This document shows, one piece after another, positions 1-11,302 of a stretch of DNA of 64,000 nt. The first letter of the stretch is position 1. Each line of letters begins with the position of its first letter. Source of the DNA: Sclerodactyla briareus (lineage: Eukaryota; Echinodermata; Holothuroidea; Dendrochirotida; Sclerodactylidae). The stretch spans positions 124,001 to 188,000 of the forward strand of contig JAODTK010005835.1 of the NCBI GenBank assembly GCA_026419785.1, written 5' to 3'. The notes beneath the pieces are model-generated. The model was not told where the DNA came from. It ran no database searches and saw only the letters and a program-made list of their open reading frames with translations. A program made the position numbers and the translations under genes.

Positions 1-860
1 GGGAAAGCTACATATCAAATGCCAGAATTGGACTGAACCAAGACTCCGGACTTACGTAACGATGTTAACAAAAAACTTCTTCCCACTTTCATTTCTTGAC
101 CTCAGATGACCTTTGACACTACCCCAAAACAATAGCAACATTTACTCATGCATTGGGAAACCATATACAAAATATTGAGCTTATCATTCAAGGTAGGATA
201 AAGTTATTGTGGACAAGATAAAATTGGCCAAATATAAAGTTCCCCCACAAAGTACCCTCGGTCTATGCCAAGAAACTAGGGTTCCTGTACTCTCCATAAG
301 AAGCTACATACAAAATTACCAAAAAACTGGGCCAAACATCTGTACTTATTCACGTAACAACATATCAGACTTCAAATTCTGGTGACCTCAGTGACCTATT
401 CTGACCTGGACCCCAACCAATACGGATCATTACTCATATGGGGAACCCAAATACAAGGCATGAGCTTCATCACCCAGGTGGGATGAAGTTATCAAGTTAA
501 CAAGCCAGGCTTCACACACAAACGCACACTTCTTGGAGTCAGGATTGCTGGGTGCCCTGGATATACCTCAGGACATTCATTCAGTGACCTTACATATGCG
601 GGGGGTCAATAGGTGCCTAGGGCTGGCATATGGAGACAGATAGTGCATTCGGAATCATGTTATTTGTAGAGGAAAACTACCATGAAAGCCAAACGGCTTA
701 ATGATTCCTTGACTCCCTTCATAACCTTTCACTCAAGTTTGTTAACCTCAGATGACCCTTTGACCTGACCCAAGGGCAATAGGGATCATGTAATCATTAA
801 GGGGAACCACCAATATAAGTACATCTACTACTACTTAAGAGGTTAAGTAACGCTGTGGAT
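1..860 (-). repeat. Three-unit degenerate tandem array, AGGTCA-rich core
   Basis: Three related segments begin near 98, 383 and 744. Each reads CCTCAGATGACC or a close variant, then a TGACCT-rich stretch, then a block resembling ATCATGTAATCAT and GGGAACC, and the first two continue to GAGCTTCATCACCCAGG. Read on the minus strand this is the same family as the repeat at 62160-62660. Units are about 285-360 bp apart and diverged. The array lies where the N-terminal exons of HMT copy A would be expected to end, but I see no exon in it. Confidence 0.7.
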
Positions 861-974
861 GATTATTATTTGTCTTTGGGACATATTGCAGCCATAAAAT
901 GTCTGTTTGTTGGCCCACCCTGGGTGTGAGTGTGTTTCATCAGTGCGTATTCTATTGGTGATTGTTTGCTTTAG

Positions 975-1075
975 CTTCCGGATGTGGGGCGACATCATAG
1001 AGGAAAACATATCTTATCAGTATGTTGGCATTTGAAGGCTGGTGTGGATCAATATCTAAAGTAAAGCAAATACAG
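975..1075 (+). CDS. HMT copy A, exon 3 (GADII region)
   Basis: The acceptor is TTTGCTTTAG at 965-974 and the donor is ACAG/GTAAGG at 1075/1076. The exon encodes a piece resembling GDIIEENISYQ, which matches the family block AGADIIxTxTYQAS at the end of the second strand of the (beta/alpha)8 barrel. The matching block of copy B is at 46621-46714. In copy A the frame after SYQ meets a stop (TGA), and a 1-nt shift reopens it. The clean splice donor here is actually better than that of copy B. Confidence 0.6.
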
Positions 1076-1225
1076 GTAAGGTGAAATTCAAGTGACTACT
1101 GTCGGCGGATCTCCACTTCCTATACTAATTGACATAGAGCCACCTAATTATACCCTGTTATACTATGTTTATTTGAATATCATGGAGTAGATTCCTAGTC
1201 AAATATGAAAGTTATTTGCACAAAC

Positions 1226-1605
1226 CGGTGTTGGCACAATTTGGTTAGAGTGCAGGCCTACACCCCAGGAGACCGGGGTTTGATTCCTAGTGGGTCAGAT
1301 CTTTTAAACTATCTTTTTAAAATGGTACCTGTTGCCTTCTCGCCGCGGGCGCGCTCAGCACGACAGGATTGGGATAGGGACAAAAGAGGGGGAGGGCAAA
1401 ACTGCAAGTTGCGCCTGCGTTTGATTACACCACCCCCACAGTTGAGTGTCCGCCAAAAGAGGCATTGCTCTATTCTGTGTGACCTAAGGGAAAAAATTCA
1501 GCTGAACAAAAGGTTGCAGTATCCAGGTCTGACCCCTTGCTTGGCCCTGAATAAGTGGCATCTGCGCTCGGCAAGATACCTCAAAAAAAATTCCTTTCTC
1601 CTTTC
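1226..1605 (+). mobile_element. tRNA-derived SINE in HMT copy A intron
   Basis: An A-box-like stretch (TTGGCACAATTTGGTTAGAG, 1231-1250) and a B-box-like GGTTTGATTCC (1277-1287) are correctly spaced for an RNA polymerase III promoter. Between them is a tRNA-like arm region. The downstream body (about 1300-1600), including GTCCGCCAAAAGAGGCATTG, recurs without the tRNA head at 9411-9560. A 134-residue reading frame (1205-1609) crosses the element and is taken as fortuitous. This is a SINE by structure; the family name is not known. Confidence 0.7.
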
Positions 1606-1724
1606 TTAAATTATGGTATAGCAGAGAATGTATTCATGCCTGCCAATTTTACCAATATATAATGTGATATCTGTCTATTTGTAAACCGCGGAACGTGTTG
1701 AAGTGAATCGTCAGTAGTACAAAA

Positions 1725-1796
1725 AAACAATATATATATATTATAATGTATGATATATGTAAATATGATAATAATATATATATATTATAATATATA

Positions 1797-1835
<39 letters not shown>
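1725..1835. repeat. AT-rich microsatellite
   Basis: Imperfect TA/TATAA repeats end in an uninterrupted (TA)n run at about 1803-1832. It lies in the intron between exons 3 and 4 of HMT copy A. No counterpart is seen at the matching place of copy B. Confidence 0.9.
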
Positions 1836-1836
<1 letters not shown>

Positions 1837-3601
1837 AAAACAAGCCACAGTTTGCAGTTTTGGTTTCATTATACTATAAAATGAACCAACGTGGAGAGCC
1901 TGAATATAGGTACAAGCTAGACGGTGACTCTTATCAGCTCAGAAGGGGATATCCACCTAGATAGTGTTTAACTATGAAACATGAATCTGTCATTGTGATG
2001 TATTATCATGATCACACATCGCATCTGTGAACAAAATAAGTATAGCGTTGGCGTGTGAATGTATATCAGCGGATGACAAATTATGACATAAGGTTGAATT
2101 CTATTGTCAATATTCTGTGGAACTTCATCCATAGGAGGTCAGTGTTGGAGGCAACCTCCCGTTGTCTCAAGAGTGGTCTCAGACTCGGGCTCAGACCGGG
2201 CTATGGTGGCTTGAACTCGGGACTCGGCTGTTGGGGTTCAGAGACCGTCGGAGTCTCCGCGACCAGGGGTATGACCACACAGGGAATCCACAGAAAGTCC
2301 CAACATCAGTGGAAGAATAACTGCTGATATTTGGACCTACATGATGATCATTATGCAATGTACTGCTTGTTTGCCATGTCGCCAGGAATTTACAGAATTC
2401 ACTCATTTGAAATTTGGAATGAGCCAGTGTTTTGACTGACTATAAACTGTGGTTGACTGGTTGTGGAAATAGGCGTCATCGGGTGGTATCCGTCATGAGA
2501 CTACCACATGCAGCCGGTCTGTCAGATGGAGTCCTCATAGGGGGAGAAAAGAAACAACAAGATACTGGGCACAAATGTGATACGGACATTGGTTTGAACC
2601 AATTTGTATGTCAAGGATATGGGGGGGAGGGGGGGGGTTCCAAACTTCTATTTCAATAGCAATCCATGCTGCTCGCAATCCAGAAGAAAAAAGGCTCATT
2701 GACAAAACAGCATGCCTGTTCATCAGAATATAGCAGCTTGTCAGTATAGGCATTTGCAATCCACCATTTATGTCGTAGTATGCCTCCCCAATAATCAGTG
2801 GCAGTTTGGACAAAGGACACTATATTACGCGTGTTGTAATGGTATTTGGTAAATGCATGGACAATTTTGAACAAAATATTATTTTGATGCGTTGGGATTC
2901 AAGTCACCAATTGATTTCTCCACGTATCAAATGTGATTGTCAAGTCCTGCAGTATGTGTGTTCAAAGTGCTTGTGATACAGGACAGTACAACTCCTGGGG
3001 GTCGGGTTGAGCTGTTACCATCAACAGGCCTGAAACAGGGTTGAGCAATTAGAGGCGTCACCCTCTTGCTTCTTTACAGTTGGTGGTTGGGTTAAAATAG
3101 GGGAGGCCGGAAGTGGAGGACCTCGTGCTCAAGCCACGTTAAAACCAGGCTATCGTGAGCCACAGTAGGCAAAACCTAGGAATCACTGGTCTCATTACTA
3201 CCTAGAGAAATCCCTCACACGGCCATCGATCAAGAATTTAGGACCTACACAAATAGAGAAAGAAGGGGGACCATGTTCTGACCACTTGCAATCGGCAGTC
3301 CCTGCTAAAGTGGGCGAGGATGTCACAATATATAGGGTTTGATGAACCATGTCACATTTAGCCCAAGTGACCGTCATGTGGTTGAATCCGTTATGACACG
3401 GGGGGCGTCAGGGAGGCTCTAGACAAAGTTTTTGTGTGATACATGAATAAAGGATATGTGAAATGTGCATGGATATGTGTTGATGTGTCATCAATTTAGT
3501 TTGCGCGAACCATCTTATAAATTTATATTTATGACTCGCTCACAATTGATTTTTAAAATTTAGGCTTCCTGCCATTCTTGTGTAAATATGTCCAACCTCA
3601 G

Positions 3602-3716
3602 CATAGAGGATGCCAAGGCCACCCTTCAGAAGAGCGTCATCCTTGCCCGGGAAGAACATGAACATTCTGGCTAGACCACAGGAAGAAAAGTGAGACATGA
3701 CTCAAACGCTAGCCAG
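3602..3716 (+). CDS. HMT copy A, exon 4
   Basis: After the acceptor CCAACCTCAG (3592-3601), the exon encodes IEDAKATLQKSV followed by a shifted frame. It aligns base for base with exon 4 of copy B (48610-48729), at roughly 85% identity by eye with several 1-nt indels. The 3' border reads AGCCAG/TAATAT where copy B has CGCAG/GTAAGT, so the donor G is missing. The in-frame TAG that follows the TTC TGG codons is a consequence of an upstream indel. The family role is a helix between barrel strands. Confidence 0.65.
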
Positions 3717-5974
3717 TAATATACTTTACTAATGTTCCAAGTAGTACCTATGATTTGATCTAGACTCATGATCAAACGATGGGCAGCGTTGTTTATCTCA
3801 ATCTTCTGGTCTTCTTCTGCAAGTTTCCATCCGGGTATTTCCCGAAACCATGGTTCCCGATTAACCTTGCAGCACCTCCCCCATGGGATTTGTTGGAGGC
3901 CGAAGTCCAGTGGGGAGCATGCTCTTGCTACCCCCACCTGCAGTTTCTAGACTAAGTGGTCCAGTAGCCTCTCCACCAATTTTTAGAAGTGATACAAACC
4001 ACCTTTGATGTACAAGAATCACAAACTGCTGCAAAGCAACAGCTCAGACCTAAGGGGAGGGGGGTTGAGAGCCAGGCAGTACCAGACTCTAGCTCAGCTG
4101 GTAGAAAGTCTCTCGTCTTGGTAGAGACTTGGCCTGACTGTTTCGTGAAAGCTATCACACACCATCACTGCAGCTGTGTCGTGGCAGTATGGAGAAAATC
4201 GCACAGGGGGTGGCAGACGCAGGATTTCCCCTGGACATAAATTCCCTGGTCTTTTTTTCAGTAATAACACTCAAACATAGAGGTGGGTGGAAATAGTTAC
4301 TACTAACATTGCCAAATAGAAGGTGATCAAATGATAGAAAAAGCTGTTTTGAGTCCATTGAGTGACCAAAATAGTTTAATCTGTGAATTCGTTTCACTCG
4401 CCAACAAGCTATACTCGCACACAGCGTTTTTACCTTGCATCCGGCGAGCGGGTGACTGCTGATTCTGAGATCTGAACATAGGCGTAAGACATTTCTACTT
4501 GTTTGCCCGATTTGGGCCGTGACATGGTACTACTGGCAATTGGTAATGCACAACATTGTATTTTATCAGAGCCTGCTTCCCAGCATTGTAGGCTACTCGG
4601 CTCTGCCCTCAGGTTCACCAATACACAGGCTGACTGAAGTATAAACAACAATATATATTTTGCAGAATGTAACTGCCTGCCTGGAGAATGAGGTACTTTG
4701 TATTATTCATGTCACCTACTTATATGTTGAAATGTCCACTGGTGTTCCAAGTCCCAAGTGCATCATTGCCAGAGTTAACACAACATTTTTTATTTAGCAG
4801 TTCCTAGCTTTAGCCACAGATCTGGTGAAGGAGGAGTCCGTCATCCATCCTGACTGTCAACATTTTCCTTGTCTTCGTCATCAAAGATACACCATTCTTC
4901 GATGGGTGGCTGAGCTTTGGTGATCCTTTGAAGGTGGAGGTCAGGCATCATTAAATGAAATTGCAGCCAAAAATATTTAAATATCATATGATCGTGCATT
5001 AAAAATCATGCACAACTCGACTTTTGTTTCATGTTCAATGCAATGTTCCGTTATAAATTTATGAATTTTAAAAAATTGACAAAATTCACTGCTAATTTGC
5101 ATTTTGCAGATTGGCCAACATTTGTGGACTCATATCTACCAATTGAAAAAAATTTAAAAAATAGTCTTTTTCCTATGATTGGTAAATGACGTCACAAGAA
5201 GGTTGCCAGTGTTCGCCGAATAGTCAATATTATATGGAATTTTGAGGAAGCCCAATCTTCCCAACCGAACATGCTATGAACCTGGAACAAAGTGATATTT
5301 TATTGATTTTAGGATATTCTCTTTAACAGTGTACACAAAGAAGAGTAGACTTTTGCTGGAATCCCCTTTAAATGGGACTGTAATGAGCTATTTTGAGAAT
5401 TCATTCATTCAACTTACCCCCTTGACTATGCAACCCACTCCCATGCCCGTTGAGCTAATCATCCCATCCTACATAGATACTCCTAATTTTTTGGAATACT
5501 GTCCATTATTTCCTAATATAATTACACAAGCGGCATTGCTTTCTTAGCTTTCCACACAGATTTTGATACCTGTCATCAAATTTTTTCAGACCGAACTGGT
5601 AAACGGGACTGTGCCATGGAGCCATTTGATACGTGAGCGTAAATTGCCTAATCATTGGAGCAGCCTGTGGTACTTTCATCACAGGTTTAAAGTGGACCAT
5701 TTACCAGCTAGCTCTAACACCTGGTTGCATCAGTGTGTTATGGAATGAGGGGTCGGTAATCATCTGGGGGTAGGGGTTAGCATAGCAGGCATCTAGGGGG
5801 GCCCATTCTCACCCAACAAAAAAAAAGTACTGTGGGTAGTCAAATGGGGAAATGCTTTTCCTGCAGAACTTATCCGATATCTAAATACATAATGGTGGTA
5901 CTCTGTCTTGAGTTGGGTGAATTGTTCCAGAAAGTTGAATTGCTTTGGTCACCTAGGTGCCATCTGGGATCAAA

Positions 5975-6265
5975 GCAATCACATTCGAGAATGTGATTGT
6001 TAATTACACCCCTCACGTTCCTCAGACACTAAAGTCACATTTCAGAAATGTGATTAACTGATGTCAAAACTCATTACATTTCTGAATGCGATTACTGATT
6101 TCAGATGTTATGATGACAAATTGCCAAACCAATACGTTTCAGAATATATGATCAACCACTCACATTCAGAATGTATTGGATGATAATCAACTCCATCACA
6201 TTTTTGAATGTGACTGGTTCACCATTTTAGAATGTTTACAAAGTATAAAACATTCTAGAATGTTT
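5975..6265. repeat. Array of short palindromes (CACATT..GAATGTG)
   Basis: About nine copies of a 20-bp dyad occur every 25-45 bp. Examples start at 5976 (arms CAATCACATTC and its complement around GA), 6036, 6074, 6133, 6170, 6196, 6221 and 6250. Most carry TTC, one or two bases, then GAA in the centre and TGTGAT on the right flank. The array ends about 105 bp upstream of exon 5. Copy B has only about two such dyads at the corresponding place (60660-60716). Confidence 0.85.
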
Positions 6266-6371
6266 TATGGAGTATGGCGAAACTGCAGTATTGGGAACTG
6301 GGACTGGAGATGGCATGCTGGATCATTCATATCAATTTCCTGTGCCTTATACATAACTTATATTTTTACAG

Positions 6372-6479
6372 ATCGACGGGTATGCTATGGTTTTGGGGTG
6401 CCTGTATCAGCCCATATGGTTCGATATACGCCAGGGAAGAATAAACGGTGATTACTAGCAAGTCGCGTTTTCTGAGCCG
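6372..6479 (+). CDS. HMT copy A, exon 5 (GPYG motif region)
   Basis: The acceptor is TTTTTACAG at 6363-6371 and the donor is GAGCCG/GTACCT at 6479/6480. One frame gives GACISPYGSIYAREE, then a stop. A 1-nt shift continues as a match to the copy B peptide EYSGDYIDKVSEA. The family signature here is SIGPYG...dGSEYxGdY, a conserved loop of HMTs. The frameshift could be decay or assembly error. Confidence 0.6.
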
Positions 6480-6744
6480 GTACCTTGTTAACTGATATCT
6501 CGCCCCAAATGTTTTGGTAGCTTGACTGAAAGTGTCGTCAAAAAAGGTTTTCCATACCTCCCCCCAGGGTTGTGCTGTTTCAAAGTACCTGCACTGGCCT
6601 TTTGCGATGATGACATGCGGATGAGCCAATCATTTGGGTTTCAGAGCTTCTAAAGGGTGTGTGTGGGTGTCATGTTCAGTACCAGCATGCGACTCTCAGT
6701 GAAATTTTATTACTCATTGTAGTACCGTAGTGGAAGGTATTCGT

Positions 6745-7020
6745 AAAAATCTCATTCTGTTACCAATGGGCCTTATTACCAATATTGGATTTTTTGTCCA
6801 TTTGTGAAAATCCAGATGGGGTTCAAAAGAGTGGCCGCCAAAAAGGGAGAATCATGAAAATACTCATGAAACATGCATACTTCTAACACATCTGGAATTG
6901 CAAAATGGTGAGCCAATAGTGTGTCTGATTTCTTTCCACTTCCCTTCAAACTTATGCCTCATTCCAAATATTGGGGATTTTTGGTCATTTTCAAGAATTC
7001 AAGATGGCATCCAAAAGCAC
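6745..7020 (+). repeat. Two-unit tandem repeat
   Basis: Two related segments are about 200 bp apart. The first (about 6776-6838) includes CCAATATTGGATTTTTTG and a GAAAATCCAGATGG block. The second (about 6963-7020) includes CCAAATATTGGGGATTTTTG and ATTCAAGATGGCATCC. They lie in the exon 5 - exon 6 intron of HMT copy A. No coding or RNA signal is seen. Confidence 0.6.
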
Positions 7021-7846
7021 TGACAAAATCTCAATTAATTAATATGATGGAGCATGACAACAGCATAAAAAAGTGAGAATAAAAGTAGGGAAACTTGATT
7101 TGAGGAGGTTCAGTATAAGAAATACTCCAGATAGCTTGTCATTAACTCATTTCTGCATAGTGGTCCCTTCTCTCATGCCTGCTGCGGCTTCCCGCATCAG
7201 TTCAATTCTGCTTTGGGGCCTGCGTAGTAAGGAGTCTGGTGGTTAAGCCGTCAAAATATGAGAATATTTTTTACTATATATGAATACTACAACCAACTTT
7301 CAGAGGGCCACATAGCTATTTATCCGACCTAAAAAAAGTTCAGTTTTGTTACGGGTGGAAGCTAGTCACCCACCCCCCCCCCCCCCCACGCTGTGCCTAA
7401 TCCTGACCAAAACCGACAACTCCTTGCCCCTGGACTGTCTCAATTTGATACGTGTGATAATATAATTAAACTGCCTAGCACTACCCTATTCCTAAGCCTG
7501 AGAGTAAGAACCCAGATGTTCGATGCCCCTCTTGTTCAGAAGAGTGGAGCCCGTGGAATTGTAACCTGTACTGCCCCTACACTGATCCATAAACGCCTTT
7601 ACTGATTGGAGGGAGTGTGTGGTTATTTGCTGAGGTGTGAAGAGGACTCCACCACTGAACCCCCATGCCAGAGCCATGCCAGTGGACCTCTCATCCCATG
7701 ATGCAACACTACAACCTGCTCCGCTGGCAACAGGTTGGTAGGTTTCCAAATTTTAGAAGTGACCTCAACTTATTAACTTGGAGAACACTGTTCCACTGCA
7801 TCAAATGGAAAATCTGTGTTGCTAATTTTGTCCTTCCTTCCTCCAT

Positions 7847-8013
7847 GATATCATTTCACTCCAGCGTACGACCCAGGATTGAGGCACTGGTGAGTGTCTG
7901 TGTGGACACTTTGCCTTGAGACGATTCCTGTTCAGAAGGAGGCTGAGATTGTCTCCAAACTGATGAGGGAGCACACCCCAATATGACGACATGGTTGTCA
8001 TTTCCAGTGTAAG
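7847..8013 (+). CDS. HMT copy A, exon 6 (PRIEAL region)
   Basis: The block encodes RPRIEALVS and then, after small shifts, EAEIVSKLMREH and FQCK at its end. The family pattern is fHrPRIEALveaGaDlLaxETIPxxxEAEal...FxCKDG. The 3' border AAG/GTATTG has a GT donor. The 5' border reads CCAT/GATATC where copy B has TCAG/GATATC, so the acceptor AG is missing. Part of the Y-L-K-T-L-D-D segment present in copy B is replaced by a non-matching stretch containing TGA. No exon 7 equivalent is recognisable between 8014 and 11300. Confidence 0.6.
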
Positions 8014-9410
8014 GTATTGTTACACTGTCGCTTTATTGACCTCATCAGGCCACCACTTTGACCACAACTGGCTGTATTGGCATACGCAGCTCAGTGTTAT
8101 TATTCAATCGAGGAGACTTTTTTGCGAACTGCTCTTTTTGCAAACTCACACAAAAATTCTCTGTAAGTACACAAATATCAAAGAAATATTCCTGAACGTG
8201 TACTTGGAAACCAGTACATTTGAGTGTCAAACTACCTGTTAGTTATTATAATTACCAGTAAGTAAAATGCCCATATGACAGTACTGGTCACGCTTGATTA
8301 GTGCAGTGTCTACACTATTCCACAGAGTTTAGTTAGCCAGGGAAGGTTCTGGAAGGAATTATCCTCATGAACGACCTGGACCTAAACAACCCAAGAAGAA
8401 GAACAACATAACTAATTATTTTCCCCAAAATCGGGAACTGTTTTTCTCAAAGGCATCAACATTCTTATATTAAACAACATCTGCAGAAGCTATTGACAGT
8501 TTGGCTTCAAAGCAGATCCTAATGTATCAACTTGCCTACAGTAGGCCACTCCGAAACACCAGTTAATAATTCACTTCAGTGTTCATGTATACCTCACATG
8601 GGGTCTTCCTAAAAGGTCTGCCACATACTGTGCTCGCTACTCTTTGTAAGCCACCTCACAAAGTCCCCCCCACTATCACGCATGAGTAGGGTGGGAAATT
8701 TCAGGAGACATGCTTGTCCAACAGCACTGTGGACAAGACCATCAGCCTCCCAGTGAGTTCCAAAAATGTAATCGATTGTGTTTGCTTCGCTGAATGACAG
8801 TGTGAGCTGTACTTGATTCGAAATAATGAAGTCAAAATAATTAGAATTTTGAGCATAATTGACCCACCAACTGAAAAAACCCTTATTGTAAAACTGATGT
8901 CCTACATGTTACGGTCTTTGCATCCACACACTAAGTTGCACTGAACACCAAACTTGTAAAGGCAGTAGTTTTTCATTTGTCTTACTGTTGTATACAAATG
9001 TAGCACAACACTACAATGTGAACCCATCTCCTAATGAGAATGGTACATCACACAAATATGTTGTTCAGTTTATATTTGTCTTTTGCTAAGACGTTATTGT
9101 CTTCAATGCGATGCGTCATACACAAAATCTAATAGTGCACCCTCACCCTCTTTTTTCTTCTGTATATGTCGGTGGTGGATTGCTCAGATAGCTTTTCATG
9201 CTGTTCAGGATTTGTAGAAATCTTCATGATATGGAGAGGGCCAATCAAGCCATGTGTTTTGATGCTTCTATGAATATTCACTCTTGTAACTGACAACAAT
9301 TAAAACATTTGTTTAATGAGCGTAGGCCAAGGACTGAGAGCAGGAACGAAAGCAGGGGTATGACAATTGAGTGTTGTTGCGGTCTGTGTGTGATCACCCC
9401 GTCCACCACG
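8014..9410. other. Unassigned intronic or intergenic sequence
   Basis: No gene is recognised. It contains a segment at 8378-8480 related to 10312-10412 (see that entry). Otherwise it is AT-rich sequence with short chance reading frames. In copy B exon 7 follows exon 6 after about 915 bp; the equivalent position here (about 8930) has no such exon. Confidence 0.6.
8378..8480 (-). repeat. Dispersed repeat, possible LINE C-terminal scrap (copy 1)
   Basis: The segment containing ACAACCCAAGAAGAAGAACA and, about 65 bp on, AAAGGCATCAACATT is related to 10312-10412. Read on the minus strand it can be translated as NVDAFEKN..RFW. This resembles the NVNAFKxRLDxfW ending of many CR1/jockey-type ORF2 proteins. 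The resemblance is short and is only an inference; the repeat relationship is seen directly. Confidence 0.45.
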
Positions 9411-9560
9411 TAGATGGTTACCGCCAATAGAGGCATTGCCTCATTCCGTGTACTTGGTAAAGGATCACAACTGACAAAAAGTGCAGTAGTAGTAACCAGG
9501 ACTGCACCCCATACATGTAGCTTGCCGGCCTGGGATAGGAAGGGGTCCGTTCTTGGCAGT
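9411..9560 (+). mobile_element. Partial SINE body
   Basis: ACCGCCAATAGAGGCATTGC and the following 140 bp match the body of the SINE at 1226-1605 (about 1450-1590 there), including the GCAGTA..CCAGG.CTG.ACCCC block. The tRNA-like head with the A and B boxes is absent, so this is a 5'-truncated copy. Confidence 0.6.
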
Positions 9561-11302
9561 AGTATTCATGACGAAATATTTAAAAAATCATTTGAAGGTC
9601 ACCAAATGTGAGACTCTGGGCGGCATCCTCCACAAATTACACACTTGATTGATCCAATGACGTGTTGTCTATAGGTTAGGGCTCTTCAGTGGGAAAAAGG
9701 ATAGGAAGTGAAAAGGCGGCTTTGATTAAAGGAATTGACTTCGAATGAATCAGACTCATTAGGGAATTTTATCTTGACTGTGTGGGAATGAATGAACACA
9801 GCCAACATTTACTTTCATCAACAAGTGCCTCAGAAATAGCTAGTCAGGCCGTAACCGCATTCCAGAATTTCCACACTACTCCTGAGAACGTACATATGTT
9901 ATCCCTCCTGACTCCTGCTGGGGGCGATTGTAGACAAATTAAAAGGGGGCGCTGGGGGGCTATTTGGAGTGACGCAACTACAGGACGCAGTCAGCTAGCG
10001 GCCACGGGTCGTCCAAACTGCAAAAAATATTGATTGGAAAAACGGCTGTATCTGATGGGAGGGCAGGGATGACCTATGCTGAAGTGTCAATCTTATGAAA
10101 TGGGTTATTATAGTTTAGAGCTTTTTGTTACTTAATAGTTGTGTGTACTGTGTAGAGCTGAGATTCAATGCCCCCCCCCACACCCTACCGGGAAAAAAAG
10201 AAAAAATGTGGGACAAACATTGAAAAACATGCCACAAAATCGTTGGCCCACCCCTCCCCCTATTCAATTGTTTCAGTTTTGTTTAGTAGGAAAGGGTCAG
10301 AGAAGAAATTAGTCCTCGATGAACAACCCAAGAAGAACAACAGAACTCAAAGATATCACCTGCCTGAAAGAGTCAAGACCTGTTCTAAAGGCATTAACAT
10401 TGTTAGACCAAACAGCATAATTGACTCTCTCAAAAAAAAAAAAAACATTGTTGAAGGTCCAATCTTCAATGTTTAGTGGTAATATTAGGAACAACAATGA
10501 TTTCTAATAATTGACTCCAGCATTTTGACAAAACCACACTGGTAAGACTCACGCTCACTGGTCTTAATTATGATTATCTCCTAAAAAAATAGGCAAAACA
10601 TTTGCCTTCTTTCCTACAAGAAACAAACTTCTGCTAGAGTCTCAGAAAAGGAAAGCAGAATGGACAATCTATTCACATACTTCTCACCCTTATCGACCAG
10701 CTCCCTCAATAGCTACGACGCCTAGCTGATGGCGGTTGCCAACCCTGTACTATGTGAAATTGCCAGACACTCAGTAGCAGATTGGGTAGGGTAAGTATTA
10801 TTCGTAGTCACAGATTCACAACCCATCATGTTTTGTAGATTGATAAGCAAACAACTGATGACGGGTGAACTCCCGTTGGACCAAGAGCTACACAGTTCGT
10901 ACGTTACTGCATCTCCTCCTTAACCAAGTCAGGCGAACAAACTGAACCCTAATGCTATTAGAAGACACATCAACAACGAGATCATCAGCCAAGGTTTTCT
11001 GGAATGAAAACCCAAAGAGAAATAACCGTTGAGAGCCTAGAACAATCCTGACTATCGCTGATCGTTATCCACCTGACATCAATGGACCAATGCTGTCCCT
11101 GGAATTCGGCCTACCCCTAACATAAGGGAAAACACACAAGGATAGTCCTTTTAAGATTAGAGGCAATTTTTTTTCAAAATTTTGGTTCAGCCACCATGAA
11201 CAATAAATGCTTACCAGCTTTCATTGAGTGTGTGGGTACCAAATATGACAAATAGCCTGAGAACGATAAGGTGTAGGATGCCACCGAATTTGTTTTCTTT
11301 TC
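9561..11302. other. Unassigned intergenic sequence
   Basis: No gene is recognised. It holds the 10312-10412 dispersed repeat and A-rich tracts near 10194 and 10433. The left border of the 5-kb duplicated unit is at its right end. A 102-residue frame at 10168-10476 crosses a C-run and A-rich low-complexity sequence and is not convincing. Confidence 0.55.
10312..10412 (-). repeat. Dispersed repeat, possible LINE C-terminal scrap (copy 2)
   Basis: It is related to 8378-8480 (shared GAACAACCCAAGAAGAACAA and AAAGGCATTAACATTGTTAG). On the minus strand it reads NNVNAFRTGLDSFR, which is close to the C-terminal pattern of CR1/jockey-like LINE ORF2 proteins. If that is right, the rest of the ORF2 should lie to the right on the minus strand, but I could not recognise it. 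Confidence 0.45.

Larger units (their letters stand above)
975..8013 (+). pseudogene. Homocysteine S-methyltransferase copy A (partial, probably decayed)
   Basis: Four exon-like blocks occur in the order expected for homocysteine S-methyltransferase, which moves a methyl group from S-methylmethionine or a similar donor to homocysteine to give methionine in the cytosol. They are 975-1075, 3602-3716, 6372-6479 and 7847-8013, and each has a better-preserved counterpart in copy B (46621-63008). Intron sequence also aligns, for example 1850-2070 with 47060-47240 and 2940-4250 with 47880-49240. Exon frames are broken by small indels, the exon 4 donor has lost its G, exon 6 lacks an AG acceptor, and no exon 7 is found to the right. 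N-terminal exons would lie outside the window. It could be a pseudogene, a 3'-truncated duplicate or a badly corrected real gene. Family identification is strong; the pseudogene verdict is an inference. Confidence 0.7.

Noticed and set aside
1205-1609. 134-residue plus-strand frame
   Set aside because: It lies entirely across a tRNA-derived SINE whose body recurs at 9411-9560 without the frame.
4085-4150. tRNA-like CTAGCTCAGCTGGTAGA
   Set aside because: Resembles an A box, but no B box follows at the right distance and the copy B counterpart (49155-49215) has lost the resemblance.
5185-5195. Single CRE-like TGACGTCA
   Set aside because: One 8-bp match in an intron of a decayed gene is expected by chance in a window of this size.
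7620-7739. Candidate HMT exon ending CTGGCAACAG/GTTGG
   Set aside because: The plus and minus frames are equally open, and neither matches the enzyme between the GPYG and PRIEAL regions, which are adjacent in copy B.
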